DNA from: Utricularia gibba
Taxonomy: Eukaryota > Streptophyta > Magnoliopsida > Lamiales > Lentibulariaceae
DNA: 64,000 nt
Reading direction: 5' to 3'
NCBI GenBank assembly: GCA_002189035.1
Contig: NEEC01000010.1
Location: 1,860,001-1,924,000 of the forward strand
The first letter of the stretch is position 1; the number at the start of each line of letters is the position of its first letter. The notes under the pieces were generated by a model. That model had not been told where the DNA came from. It worked only from the letters and a program-made list of their open reading frames with translations, and did not search any database. This document shows positions 1-12,858 of this stretch, piece by piece. The translations under genes were made by a program, and so were the position numbers.

Positions 1-233
1 CAAACTTCACCTGCAAGGAATACGAAGATCACCACATCAAGAAATCCCGCAAAGGGGACAAGATATTGAAGATCCTTGCCAAGAAGAACAAGTGGCAAAA
101 GTGCCCCAAATGCAAGATGTACGTGGAGAAGAGCACAGGGTGTGTGCATATAGTTTGCAGGTGTAAATACGAGTTCTGCTACAGATGTGGATCAAAGTGG
201 TCACGTTGCAGTGGTACCTGCTGCCCCAAGTGA
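1..233 (+). CDS. RBR-type E3 ubiquitin ligase, C-terminal fragment
   Basis: Only the last exon, or part of it, is present: 76 codons read in frame 3 from the window edge to TGA at 231-233. The fragment carries the end of an IBR/RING2 region: WQKCPKC near residues 32-38, then VEKSTGC, CRC, FCYRCG and a final CSGTCCPK. This spacing of cysteines and histidine is the zinc-binding RING2 pattern of RING-between-RING ligases, in which a RING2 cysteine takes ubiquitin from the E2 as a thioester before passing it to substrate. The start, RING1 and most of the IBR domain lie outside the window, so substrate and subfamily cannot be assigned. The family call is confident; the individual gene is not identified. 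Confidence 0.85.
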   Translation, partial: NFTCKEYEDHHIKKSRKGDKILKILAKKNKWQKCPKCKMYVEKSTGCVHIVCRCKYEFCYRCGSKWSRCSGTCCPK

Positions 234-525
234 CACAAACAAACAAGAACAAGCACCAAGTAATTCCACCATCTCTCATTGTACATATGTCTGTGTATAT
301 TCCTAGCTCTTGAATCCATCTGCTTCATTCAATTCATTCAATTTACACTGGAACTGAGGAGAGCAGGAAAGTCAAATGAGCTGGGTGTGGCCCTACGACG
401 TGGCTCATGGCCCCAAGGGGGAAACAAGATTTTGAAAACAAACAACAGGATACAGAGGAGTAGGTAGATGTCAGGGTGGCAGGGCTTTCTTTGATTGATC
501 AGCATTTAATGGTGTTTCTGAGAGA
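234..525. other. Probable 3' untranslated region of the RBR ligase gene
   Basis: Non-coding sequence follows the RBR stop codon directly. It is less AT-rich than the spacer beyond 660 and has no convincing reading frame, which fits a 3' untranslated region. No definite polyadenylation site was assigned. Confidence 0.4.
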
Positions 526-656
526 CCATCGCTGCCACCACACCCCACTCCCGTATAATGTATTCATCCATATCCAACATTCACTGGCGGACCGAGTGGG
601 GTGGGGTGGGGCGCAGGCGGGGGCCCTCGCCCCCCTAACTCCTCCATTTCACCCCT
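526..656. repeat. Duplicated GC-rich repeat, copy 1
   Basis: About 130 bases recur with few differences at about 804-935. Both copies run from a CTGCCACCAC stretch, through a TATTCATCCATATCCAACAT block and CTGGCGGACCGAGTGGGG, into a G-run/C-run segment ending near CCATTTCACCCC. The CTGGCGGACC stretch followed by runs of G and of C resembles termini that I associate with plant hAT-type DNA transposons; that assignment is inference. No transposase or matching far end was seen. Confidence 0.6.
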
Positions 657-803
657 AACCCACCCAATGCGAGGGTAGTTTATAAAATTATCCATATCTG
701 ATTTATGTCTCACACACTAAATATAAAAAATTATATATACGATGGGTAATTTTTTCATACAGTATTTTAACAGTAGTTAATTTTCAAAATCAACTCCCAA
801 TTC

Positions 804-935
804 CGATCACTGCCACCACTCCCCACTCCGGTATAATATATTCATCCATATCCAACATTCACTGGCGGACCGAGTGGGGGTGGGGTGGGGCGCAGGCAGG
901 GGCCCTCGCCCCCCCTAACTGCTCCATTTCACCCC
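804..935. repeat. Duplicated GC-rich repeat, copy 2
   Basis: Second copy of the 526-656 repeat in the same orientation, offset by roughly 277 bases. The 147 bases between the copies are AT-rich and not shared. The G and C runs differ by single bases between copies. A local direct duplication that carried a transposon-like terminus would explain the arrangement. Confidence 0.6.
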
Positions 936-3900
936 CCCCCCTCCCCCCAATCCGATCCTGATTTAGAATACTGGTAGACATATGTGTGATAAAAACGGTA
1001 AAATTGATTAAATTTACTTATAAATTGTGCTATAGGTTTTTATCTTATTATATAAGATTGAAATTAACATTTTTTTTAAATGACTCCTCGAACCATTTCA
1101 CCAATTTCTTTTTTTTTTAATTATTCACCTTAATTTCTTCATTTTCTTTTTCATGCAGTTGTTCATTTTTTACTCATTGAAAACAACCCAATTAAATATT
1201 AAGTTACAAATTTACTTAAGTTTTGAAAAATTTTCTGAAACTATTTTACTTTTTTAAAATTATCTTAGAAAAATAGAAACAAAAAGTAAATGTAATCTAT
1301 TTATTAATTTTCTAAAAATAATTTTTTAATACAATTTTAAAAATATTGATATAATTATTTTTATAATTGATATTTTTCTAAAATAAAATTATTTTTATTT
1401 TTTAAAAAGTAGAAATAGACTTCAAAAAATTTTCAGAATAGTAATTTAGATACAAAAATCGTATTTCATTAAGGAGGTTAGATACAATGTCGTACAATTT
1501 AAGTTTTGATTAAATACAAAATTAATCGGAAGAATTATACTTTTCACTCTCAATATATTTTAAAAATACATTTATATTATTATATTAAATTATATAATAA
1601 TTTAATCTATTAAATTTTATAAATATATAATTTTATATTATCTTACAAAATAGTTTTACATTCTAAAAATTAAATTTATTCATAAAATCTTAAAATTCAT
1701 TATATTCTACGGGAATATTTTTAGGTTATGGAATCGAATAATGTGTCGGATGAGCGGGTGACTCGTGTTGGATTCGATGTTGTTTTAGATCCTTTGTGGG
1801 AATCATTCTACTGGATGTCTGGTGGGTAAAGGATTACTGTTTTATTCGTACCTGTGCCTCTTGATTCTAGGCTATCCTATTGGCATTTATTACACCGTGA
1901 CGAGGAGTAGCAGTAGTGTACTACTATTGCGTGTATTCATAGATTTTGTATTTGATAATCTGAAATGCAAAAAAACCAGTCTCTTACTTTGCCTGTTCTC
2001 TTCTGCTGGGGATCCCTGCACGCTCACAACACATATTTGACATTTTTTACCTATTTGACAGATACCCATCTCACTTATTTCAAACCCCAAGTCGGATCTC
2101 CAGTTCCTGTCTCTTTTCTCTCAATGGAAAAGTGCTAAGTTTTTCTGTTGCGCCGCTGAAAAGCATAGGAACTGAAACTCGAGTCATTTGGGATGGCTTG
2201 GGTCGCTGCATTGTGCGTTTTACGGGTTGTCTCCTTGAAGAAAGATGCATTCTTGCCTCTTTTTGGTTCTGGGCTTCAGGACAATGGATTAGTTGTTGCT
2301 AGACATCTCTGGGAAGATCAGAGAAACATGGAGGGGATGCGGGAGTGGAGATGATGATGAACTTTTCATCTTCTTCTGGTTGTTGGAGGCACACAGGGTG
2401 AAGCCAGGCATTTTTCTATTTTGATTTCTGGTAATTGTTATATGCAGGAAAAACAAACAAGGGAGAAGAAAGAATGGAAATTCTTGTTACCGGCTGTTTT
2501 CTCCCTTTTTGATTAGTAGTGTGGCGATTTTCTATTGGTTTTGTGGCAAATGCAGAAGTGTATTATTTCATAGTTTCTCTTCTCCCCTGGTTTTGAATAC
2601 TGTGTTGGAGGATTCAACTTGCCATGGCTTTGTCACTGTTGGAAGAACAGAAACAAGTTTTGTACCTAAACTGAACTGTGGCTCCTTGTGAGAATGATAA
2701 TGGCCTGAATGTTCTACTCTCCATTTCATTTTTATCATTGTTTTCTTGTTCTTGCAGCCACAAGCTATAGTTATGCTCTGAGTATAGATAAATCTCTCAT
2801 TCCATTCATTGCCCATGCTGTTATTGCTACTTCTGCTTCTCTTAGACTTCCACATTGTCATGGCTCTTTCACACTGCTGCTTTGTGGGCCTTTGTCCTCC
2901 CTCTATGAGTTTCTGGATTAAAAAATAAAAAAGGAACAGTAAAGGAATCTGTTACAAGCACAGAAGGAAGAGACTGATATTGAAATGGCCAAGAGAAATT
3001 TTAATTTTGTTTTATTTGAAACATGACAGTTAGCCAAGAAGAAAAGCAACTCCAACATGTATTGAAGCAGTTCAATCCCATTTTTTCTAGTTCATATTAA
3101 GAAAGAGGAAGTTCATGGTCCTCACAGGTTCATGTGCAGTCATTTTCTCATGCTTTTCCCCATCCATGATGTCTCCTCTGCTTTGCTCTTCTTCACTTGA
3201 AGGACCAGTTAGTCAATTCCATTTCTCCTCCACATCAAGCCTAAGCTCTTCTGCAAAACAATCCTTGAATGCAGCAGGAAGCTCCTTCTAGAAACAGAGC
3301 CTTCACTAGTTTTTGCAGATGATGGTGTTAGTTCCATTTTTCTATGTACTTGTTCAGCAGCTGCACTAACTAAACTTGGCAGAGGAGCAGAAGACAAAGA
3401 GCATCCATCATCCAATGCAACTCCTTGGATTAGGTTGGCCTCTTGTTTTTTCACCACAGGATCCAGAATCTTTCACAGGATGAAAATTGTTGCCCAGAAT
3501 CAAGAAAAGGACTGTGGTCCATTCTGAGCTTTTCACCAACAATGGAGAGACAACTTCAATTCCCAGCCCTGAATCCTGGTCTGTGTTGCCCAAGTATGAG
3601 AAAAGGATGCCTGCTAAACAAGTGGTCCTCCTCCTACACACAAGCAAGCCTCTGGACCATGCTGCCATTAAAGGCCCTTCATGCAAAATTACCAAGCTCA
3701 ACTCTCAAGCTTAACCAATGCAGGAAGCCTGTAGCATTGATTTAACCCAAATCACCTACCCATCAACTTCCTCCTGTCTGTCCATTCCCTGCTGCAGTCA
3801 AATGAGCAACACAGATGCAATTACATCCCCTTTCATGGCATGGGGCGCACCACACAACTCCCACAAAACAAGCTACAAAACAAAAAACACTCACGATAAA

Positions 3901-6379
3901 AAATGATTGTCAAATTCACATCTCATTATAAACTAAAGTGTTGTATTTAGAACAAATTAGTATAATGTTTCAATTTTGTTGATACTAAACCTTTGTGCTT
4001 CACCATTATTAAAAGATTAAATAACAACATTATCAATAAACCTACAATTGCACACACAAATCAACATTTGATGTGTTGGGGCGGGGTAAAGACAACTGGG
4101 AGCCAGGAAAAGGGGTGTCAATTGCATTTCTGTGTTAAAATTTTAATTTTTTAGTGCTGCAAATTAATAATAATCATCTAAATTTATAATTTTAACTACA
4201 AATGTTCACATTATATTTAGCAAAAAAGTTTTTAGACACCACTCAAATTGAATACAAATTAACTCGAGCAACTCATGAGTTGACATGTATGAAATGAATA
4301 TAATTTGAATCAAATATTTTTTTTAACCGAGTTACTTATCATATTTTTTGATATAAATACGATACTGTATAAATTATGATATTTTTTCTCTTTACTAGTT
4401 ATGATAAACATCGATTGAAACACACGTAGTGTTTATATTTTAAATATACAACTTGTATGGACTCATGAGTAGAATTCAAATATCCAACTCATTGATTATG
4501 TCTCGATCAATTGTATTTTTTTATTATAATTCATTGAATTTGACTCATGACTCAACTAGTACCAAACCATGCCGAGGACGACGCTCCACCTCTAGGTAAA
4601 GTGAACCTAGCACTTTGAAGCGCACACAAAATCCACTTTTGGTTAAAGTTAAAGGAATGAAGTGATTAAAGTTTAGTAAATATTATATGTGAATTTAATT
4701 AAAGTAATAATATTATACTCCTCTCTTCCTTGAAGCTTCCTTTTATCCCTTGAGTAAGAAATATCTTGTGTAATTTTTTTTTCATATTTTTAATATACTC
4801 TTTTATAAAATAGACAAAATAAATATCTACACCCATTCAAATTCTATCTAACTAAACAAGGCAAAAAGGTGATTGATGATAAATATCTATCTAATATCTA
4901 TCAGGGTCGGCACTCGGGGCGGGGGCCCATTTCAGCTGGGGCCCATGAAGAGAAAGTGTAAAGCAGCAATTCAATTCAATAATGCTGCTTATCCCGTAAA
5001 CGAGGGATTGACGGAAGAATCCCCTGCCCGCACCCCACATTATCCCCTGCTCTATCAATAATAATAAAAAAATATGAAAAAAATCATAGAGATTGAATTA
5101 AATTAGATAAAATCACGATTAAATTGCTTTTTTTTTTACCACCATAAAAAGTCCACCCGGAAGAAGAGGACCAAATCACGTGCGTTTACTCTTTCCATGT
5201 CGGGTCGGGCTGTCGGATTCATTCCATCGACACAAATATCTCCAAATATCCATCCAATCAACTCTAATGATTATTCTATGAAATCCCTCAGTATTTATTT
5301 GCAATGGGCACGTCGGTCACCCTTTCAGACCAGGGTCAAAATGGTAATTGAACATATTTTCTACTCGCCCAAAAGGCATCGCCCCACCCATGTAAAGATG
5401 TGGGGTTCTCGAAAATTACCTTTAAATAAATATTTTAATAAAAAATAAAAAAAAAGCAGTTTTAAATTTTTATTTTTAAAAATAAAAAATAATCGTTTTT
5501 TATAGTCTATATCTTAAATGAACGAGAGTGCCTAAAAGGTGGAATAAAAATACCTTTTTTAAAAAAACAAAAAGATTAAGACAGGGGGTCGGGTTCCGGT
5601 GTGAATCATGTGATTGACGTCTTGCTTTTAGACGAAGGATGTGGTAGTCGATGATGAAATGTCACATCGGAGGTGGGGCCCGGTCCGGAGGCGGGTCGTT
5701 CATAAATCACAAACCTTATTTTTAAAAATTAAAAAAAAAGGCGTTTCAAAAACATTTATTACGTTTGTTTCTCAAAATTGAAAGTAAAGTATATACTCTA
5801 TTTAGAATATTTTATGTTTCTATAGAAGTATTCGAAAAATACTTTAATTATTAAATATACGCAACTTTTTATTTCAAAAATTTAAAATTTAGAAACGTTT
5901 TTTATTCTTAAAAAATTATAGAATTTAGTTTCTAATTTTAGATATATTAATTGCATTTTATCATGTTTTTCTTTTTTTATTAAAAGCAATCAATTACTCC
6001 TCCCTTTCATCCACTCTAATTAAATAAATAAATATGTCTTAAAATATTTATTTATTTATTTAATATATCTTTGATGCCACGTCCTCGTACGGGCGTGGTG
6101 ATCCCAATCTCAAATCTCAATGTTCTCAATAGTCCTCCTGCTCCAGAATATGTGAAGTGTAAATGGCGTGATTCTTCTCCAATATTATATATAAATGCAA
6201 AGCAGTTGTGAACACGCACGCACTGAGGGAATAAAAGGGAATCATTTCTGTGCCTTTGCGCATATGCATCCTTTTTGGAATTGAGCAATTGACTGTGCAT
6301 ATGTACCCACCTACCTGGTTTTTGGGAGCATTCATCCATTTCATACCGGGTATTTCTCCTCTATACCTGTCGTGAGAGC
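936..6379. other. Intergenic, AT-rich; ITPK promoter at the right end
   Basis: No gene could be supported. 940-1740 and 3900-6050 are strongly AT-rich with many A and T runs. 1760-3900 is less AT-rich and may be transcribed, for example as a non-coding RNA, but its frames are short and match no family I recognise. A short GC-rich patch near 4905-4945 resembles the 526-656 repeat only in composition. The last 200 bases contain a TATA-like TATATATAAATGC near 6187-6198, about 185 bases before the ITPK start codon. Confidence 0.5.
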
Positions 6380-9165
6380 ATGGGAGAAGAGGAAGAACAG
6401 CAAGTTGCTTCGCCGGAGAAGTTTTCCACGGCAACCGCCGCGGGAGTCGGCGCTCTTCCGGCGATGAAAGTGGTGGTGGTTGGATATGCGCTTACTTCAA
6501 AGAAAGTCAAGAGCTTTTTGCAACCCAATTTCCAAAGACTTGCCAGGTGACTAACTGACCCCATTTCCTTTCGCTTCTTCTTAGCTGATCAATAGAAGAT
6601 GATGGTGATGCAATATATAAAGCAAGCAAGCAGGCAGCAACAGCCTGATTCACAAACTTGCCAGGAACACAATAAAAACGTACCTTTAGGATTGTGTGTC
6701 TTGCTTGCTCGGATTTCCCCTGCCTCATTCACATCATTTGCACAGTTTCTAGTAACAGAAAAGTTGACAAATAATTATGTAAAGACAGTGAGGATTGTCC
6801 CTGTTGGTTGGAAACAAGACGGAGTCTTATCCATACAAAATTAAAAAAAAAAAGGTTTTCAATAATAATATGTATAAAAATTGAAACTTTCATTTGGGAC
6901 AAAGGCACGCACATGTTTCTATGTTCACCCTCTGCATTCTCTGGAGCTTTATGTTCTGTAATGCATTTCCTTCATAGAAAAAGGAATCATGAATGATAAC
7001 CACAAGTGTAGATCTGCCCTATGTCCCATCTTTGATTTCCTTCACAAAAGGGGGTGGTAAATGAATGACAACCACCATGTCACAAATGTGATCCAGATAT
7101 GAGATCGAGACTAGTATCAGTCTCTGTCTGGTACAGTAGTATAGAATATTCTTGCATGAATATACTTGACTGTGAGTAATAGCACAACGACTTACCACTT
7201 GGATGGCAGAAAGCCACAGGGAGATAGTTGTGGTTGACAATGAAATCTCAGAAGCAGGACGCCCCCTGTCCAGTATGGGAGAGGATGAGTTCAATGTCCT
7301 TATCATTGGTACCAAAATAACCTCCACACCATTGTGTTGGACCTTTCAAAGGGATGAAAGATTACTGACCGTGTCCAAACGCAACAATTACCTGTCACAT
7401 TCTACCAAGTTTTCTCATATTCATGGTCTGCCTTTCTCCTCTGCATCTTTTCTAGCTTTTCTCTAGTTTCAACCTTGATCCATGGAATCCAACTGTCTTG
7501 AGGCACATAAAAGTGGGTTGCTCTTTCCCAGAACTTTCCATCTTAGGTGTCTACATTTAACCATTTTTCGACTTACCAAAAATGAAAACCAACCTGTAAT
7601 GCATAATCTGCAAGGAAAAACCTCAAACCCAGAGAGCAAGAGCACTGAGATCTTTCCAGGTTTCCCAGTCAGTCACGGCTCCTGGATGCTAACACGCTGT
7701 CAACTTGAATGATTTAGTTTGGTGGTGAAAATGGATCTGTGTTAGTTAATCTTTGTAATGTTGATACAGGAACAAGGGAATTGTGCTTGTGGCTATCGAC
7801 CAAAGCAGAGCCTTGAGAGATCAAGGTCCTTTTGACATTGTGTTGCACAAGGTGATATGATTTCTCCATAAATATCCAATTCCAGCTGTTGTGTTCACTG
7901 TCTGACAGCAGCCATGAGTGTCATCTGCACTTTTGGTGGCCTTTTGTCGTCTTTTCTGCAGTTGTCTGGAAAGGAATGGAGGAGGGTACTGGAGGATTAC
8001 CGGGATGCGCATCCTGAAGTGACGGTTCTCGATCCTCCGGATGCTATACAGCAACTGCATAATCGTCAATCCATGCTCCAGGCGGTTGCAAACCTTGATC
8101 TATCATGGTCTTGTGGTAAGCCTCACCAGAGCTTAAAAGTAAATGTATGTTCGTACCATATCTTGATCCCTTACAAAAACATCAAAAAGTGCAGGGACAG
8201 TTGGAGTTCCAAAGCAGTTAGTTATCGAGAAAGACCCATCATCCATTCCTCTCGCAGTCAAAATGGCTGGACTGAGGCTACCAATCGGTATGAACTTTCA
8301 TACTGTTTAAGCTAATACGTCATTTTTCTCTTGAACTTGCTTTAGCACCAGTTCATCATCATGACAGTAGCGAAGCCTTTCATAGCCAAGTCCCATGAGA
8401 TATCACTTGCATACGATGAGGTCTCACTCAAGAATCTGGAGCCACCACTTGTTCTCCAGGAATTCATCAATCATGGTAGCACACACCTATATCCTTTTAT
8501 CATCAAGTACCATGTGATGATGTCAAATGTCAATTCTCATTGAATCTCAATGTCTTGTAGGAGGAGTGCTCTTCAAAGTTTTCATCGTGGGAGAAACAAT
8601 AAAGGTACTCAGGCGTTTTTCTCTTCCAGACGTCAACAAGCGTGAACTATCCGGCAACTCTGGGGTCCATCATTTCCCTCGAGTTTCTTGCGCTGCTGCA
8701 TCTGCAGATGACGCCGACTTAGATCCTCGCGTTTCTAGTGAGTTTATTCTCCATAACGGTAGCTTGCAGATACCTGAGTTTCATATCCATAAGTCATGTA
8801 TTCTTACCACAGAGCTTCCTCCGCGGCATTTACTTGAAATCTTGGCTGAGGAACTGAGGACAAGATTGGTATAGTTCATCACTTGCTTAATCCTATCAAT
8901 ATTAACTGAACTATGATCACTGCATTCTTTTCTTCTACACACAGGGTCTTAGGCTCTTCAACTTGGACATAATAAGAGAGCATGGCAGAGAAGACCACTA
9001 CTATGTGATCGACATCAACTATTTTCCAGGTAGCCAAGCTCATTCATTTGCAACAGTAGGATTTCATGAGCCCTGACCATGTAGTGACTCTCAGGATATG
9101 GGAAGATTCCGGAATATGAGCACATATTCACAGATTTCCTTTTGAGCCTGGCTCACAGGAAATAG
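6380..9165 (+). CDS. ITPK: Inositol-tetrakisphosphate 1-kinase, ITPK2/3 type
   Basis: The reconstructed protein has 330 residues from nine exons: 6380-6546, 7770-7851, 7962-8115, 8195-8287, 8368-8475, 8561-8737, 8813-8868, 8945-9029 and 9095-9165. ITPKs are ATP-grasp kinases that phosphorylate inositol tris- and tetrakisphosphates on the route to phytate and pyrophosphate signals. Visible family marks are VVVVGYALTSKKVKSFLQP near residue 31, LHNRQSML, PPLVLQEFINHGG, the RRFSLPDV stretch, the SCAAASADDADLDP segment typical of plant ITPK2/3, and FNLDIIREHG...VIDINYFPG, where D287, D302 and N304 are the likely magnesium ligands. The odd point is at residues 166-176 (VAKPFIAKSHE): as I recall the family, four residues around a conserved DGS are missing here. 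The gap lies inside an exon, so splicing cannot restore it. Family call firm; activity uncertain. Confidence 0.93.
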
Positions 9166-11164
9166 GCATGACTGTTAATCCACTTCCCTTGATTCCATGG
9201 CCACACAGAGTACTGTCTGTTTTGTAAATAGTCGTTGTCTTCCCATTAGAGAAAAATCCGCGTCATGATCCTGCTACAAGTAAATGGTTTCATGCTTGAA
9301 TGTTTGTATGTATATATATCATCATCCATCACCATGCACCAATAGTTTCATAAAATCCTTCATTATACAGCAAATAACACATGGGTTCCAATAGCGAAGC
9401 TTCAACACAGGCATACGACCCAGGAAGAAAAATTCACAACGAAGATGCTTTCGGCATTAATCACTAGGAGCTTAGTCAGTTCAAACATGAAAGTCATCAG
9501 TGACCTAATTTTTCTTCCCCTTGATTGTAGTTACCCATCATTCTAATCAAACTTTCCATCAAAACCGACAACATTAACATCAAACAGAGCTTCAGTATTT
9601 CGATTCTCAAACCTCCTCTTCCGTTTCGAATTACGTATTTTGACCTAAAATGAATGATTGGAAGCACGGACCTGAATCAGCCATCCCACGATCCTGACAA
9701 CCTCCATCCACTGTCTCCGTTAGGCGACATCGAACTGAAAATAAACTCCAATGAACGTTCACACTTCAGAATTTAATGCTGGTTTTCCATAGGATTTAAT
9801 TAAATAAAAACTTATTATTGTCTGAAATTTCAATTTTGGTTGCTTGAAATAAATACTAAAAATCAATTTTAGCGAAATAATTAAATTATCATTAAAAAAG
9901 CAAAAAAATGAAATAAAACAGTAGTTTTTTCAATGTGGGGGTGCGCATTAACTGCAAAGAAAAAAATTAATAATAATAATAATTACTTTATTTCATAAAT
10001 ATTTAAATCAAAATTTCAATTAAAAAGTAATATAAATAAAAAATTTGACGGAGATTTAATAGTCAGAAACAAAAAAGTTACGAACCACCATTTTAAAATC
10101 ATATTCAATTCATTTTACGTTTTATTTATAATGATTAGAATTGTATTCGATTTATTATTAAAATATTATGAAAAATTAAAATAATTATACAAATTCAATA
10201 TTTTAAATTTCAAAATTTTCTTAATTTCTATAACAATTATGAAAAAAAAATCATGAATTCGGATTGAACCAAATCTAAATTTGGATTTTAAAACACCAAA
10301 TTGATTCCATCGATTTGAAAATTGTATTTGTATGAAAAATGTAATATTTAATGCAATACAATAAATTTAATTCCCGAAATTGAAGCTGTAGCATACGTGT
10401 GACGCTTTAAATAATCTGGCACGTGTGAGGGAAATTCGTGACGCTTTGTACTTAAATTACTGCTCCCCAAATTTCTATAATTTATGTAGTGCATGTGACC
10501 CGCTGCTGAATCTGCGTTGTTGCAGGCCACGTTCACGAAGCAATCCACAAGATCTCTGTTGGTTTCAGACACATCAAAAATAAACAAATATTAATAATAA
10601 TTGCCATTCCGACACGTCACGGTCGCATGGTGTGGACGAACAGTGTCGAGACCCCAATGCGGGCATCCAAAGCGGTGTCGTCTAGTGACCCGAATTCGTT
10701 CTGGGGATCTGATAAATGGGTCATTGGGTGTGGTCAACGGAAGGGTAGATTAGTCATTTACACAAGCTAGGAATTGCCGTCAACTTCCTGTTGGGGCACA
10801 GCCTGTCAACAGCTGACTCCCCTAATTGGCCAACTCCCAACTATTTTAATAGTGAAGACATTTTTTTTTGTAATTTTTTGGGATTAAATGGAGATAATTG
10901 GAATTTTTGGAAATTAAAATATCCACGTGTCGGATTAATGAATGATAAACAGTTGTAAAGAAGGGAATGGAAATTCTATTATTATTATTATTATTTTAAT
11001 TATTAGCTGTACTGGGAATGAGAGCAGGGTAGGGCCGTTAGGTTGTTAGCTGTGTTGGAACTACGCATCTCTATGAAGCTCACTCTCTGTCTGCATCTTC
11101 TCCGACTTGGGTGACCGGAATCTGTTTCTTTTTTTTTTTTTTGGAGTGGAATACTGGGGTGGGT
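9166..11164. other. Intergenic between ITPK and the DUF1005 gene
   Basis: The first 100-200 bases are probably ITPK 3' untranslated sequence. 9780-10370 is very AT-rich with A/T runs. 10370-10850 is more mixed but has no credible exon. A pyrimidine-rich leader with a T13-type run at about 11128-11141 lies just before the next start codon. I saw no RNA gene or mobile element. Confidence 0.45.
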
Positions 11165-12858
11165 ATGGATCCTTGTTCGTTTGTTAGGGTTACGGTGAGG
11201 AATCTGGGGCTTAAAATCCCTGTGGCGGCGAAGCCGGATCGCTCGGCGGTGCATCCTTCATCGTCGCCGTGTTTCTGTGAAATTAAGTTGAAGGGATTCC
11301 CCTCGCAGAGCGCGATCGTACCCTACGTTGCAGCGGAGAACACCCAATTTCCAGATGGGAGTGCTCACGCTCTGGCCGCCAGTTTCCATCTTAATAAGGC
11401 CGACATGGACCGGCTTATGAGAAAGTCTTCCCTGTTTTCGCGTTCCAAGAAGCCGCCCCGTCTTACAATATTGGTGTATTCTGGTAGCCGGGGCAGCACC
11501 TGCGGCCTCAACTCCGGGCAATTTTTAGGGAAAATTTATGTGCCTTTGGATTTGACGGTTGCGGGATCCAGGGGTGTGGTTTTTCACAATGGGTGGATTA
11601 GCATGGGGAAAGAGGGTAAAGTGAACAAAGCTGAGTTTTATCTCAATGTCAAGGCGGAGCCGGAGCCTCGGTTCGTTTTCGAGTTCGACGGCGAGCCTGA
11701 ATGCAGCCCCCAAATTTTCCAAATCGGAGGAAATTCACGGCAGCCCGTTTTCACCTGCAAGTTCAGTTTTCGCTCAGCCGATCCGAATCAGCGATCCAGG
11801 TGAACTAATGTTCTGGATTCAAGTGATGTTCAGAGAATAAAGTTTTGTTGAATCTTCGTAGTTCTGCTACTTGCTACTTTACTCCTTGAGCTGGTAATGG
11901 GCGTTTGAAGGAAAAAGGAAGCCTAAAACTGGGATTTTGTCCGGGAATTCCCCCGGAAAAAAGTCACCCATCTGAGTTGGAGGATGGCCCATTTTCTTAC
12001 ATTTCTCCAGGCCTTTTCATGGCGATTTCATATTTAACCATGTGAATAAAGATCTTCAGAGTAATCATTTATTAACCTTTTCTTTTCTTTCTGATTTTTA
12101 ATTTCAGGTCATTACCGCCGTGCCACGGTGGCGGTGGCGGTGGAAGACGCTGGCTATCATCCCTTGGGAGCGAAAGAGAAAGGCCGGGAAAAGAACGTAA
12201 AGGATGGTCCATCACCATCCATGATCTCTCCGGTTCACCGGTCGCCGTAGCGTCGATGGTGACTCCATTCGTCGCCTCACCCGGCACCGACCGGGTCAGC
12301 CGGTCCAACCCGGGTTGTTGGCTAATTCTCCGACCCGGCGACGGCACCTGGAAGCCCTGGGGTCGCCTCGAAGCCTGGCGCGAGCGAAGCGCCGCCGATG
12401 GCCTCGGCTACCGATTCGAGTTGATCCCCGACTCGGCTTCCACCACCGGCGTTCTCTTAGCAGAGTCTACTCTCTCTTGCAGCAAGCGAGGAAAATTCGT
12501 CATCGATTTAACCAGTAGCCGCGGCGGAACCCCCGCCGGCACGCCGAGAAGCGCCGCCGCTTCCCCTGGCTGCAGCCCACGCGGCAGCGGCGATTTCGGT
12601 TCCTTCGGCCTCTGGCCTTACTGCATGTACCGTGGTTTCGTAATGGCAGCACACCTCGGCGGTAGAGTTGGACTCCGCGGCAAGAAGACTGCGCCGAGGG
12701 CAGAGGTGAGCGTACAACAAGTGAACTGCACAGAGGATGCGGCAGTATTTATCGCCCTGGCCGCGGCGGCGGATCTGAGCGTGGAAGCCTGCAAGCTTTT
12801 CTCCGAGAATCTGCGGAAGGATCTCCGTCCTCCTCAAGATCTTCATTCCCGGAGCTAG
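11165..12858 (+). CDS. DUF1005 family protein
   Basis: Two exons, 11165-11799 and 12108-12858, join in phase to give 461 residues, the usual size for the family. The start at 11165 is chosen because MDPCSFVRVTVRNLGLKIPV matches the conserved N-terminus; the open frame continues upstream to 11111 without similarity. Other recognisable stretches are CEIKLKGFPSQ, FHNGWISMGKEG, FGLWPYCMYRGFVMAAHLGG near the middle of exon 2, and EDAAVFIALAAAADLSVEAC near the end. The biochemical role of DUF1005 is unknown; one Arabidopsis member is called ABIOTIC STRESS GENE 1, which is the only functional hint I know. Exon 2 is unusually GC-rich for this window. ERG28 follows 534 bases downstream on the same strand, an order I recall from Arabidopsis. 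Confidence 0.93.

Noticed and set aside
526..935. CRISPR-like or satellite array
   Set aside because: Only two copies exist, with an unrelated 147-base spacer, in plant nuclear DNA; a local duplication explains it.
3209..3701. Minus-strand frames of 82 and 97 codons
   Set aside because: Looked like possible exons, but they overlap in different frames, lack clear splice sites between them and match no family I know.
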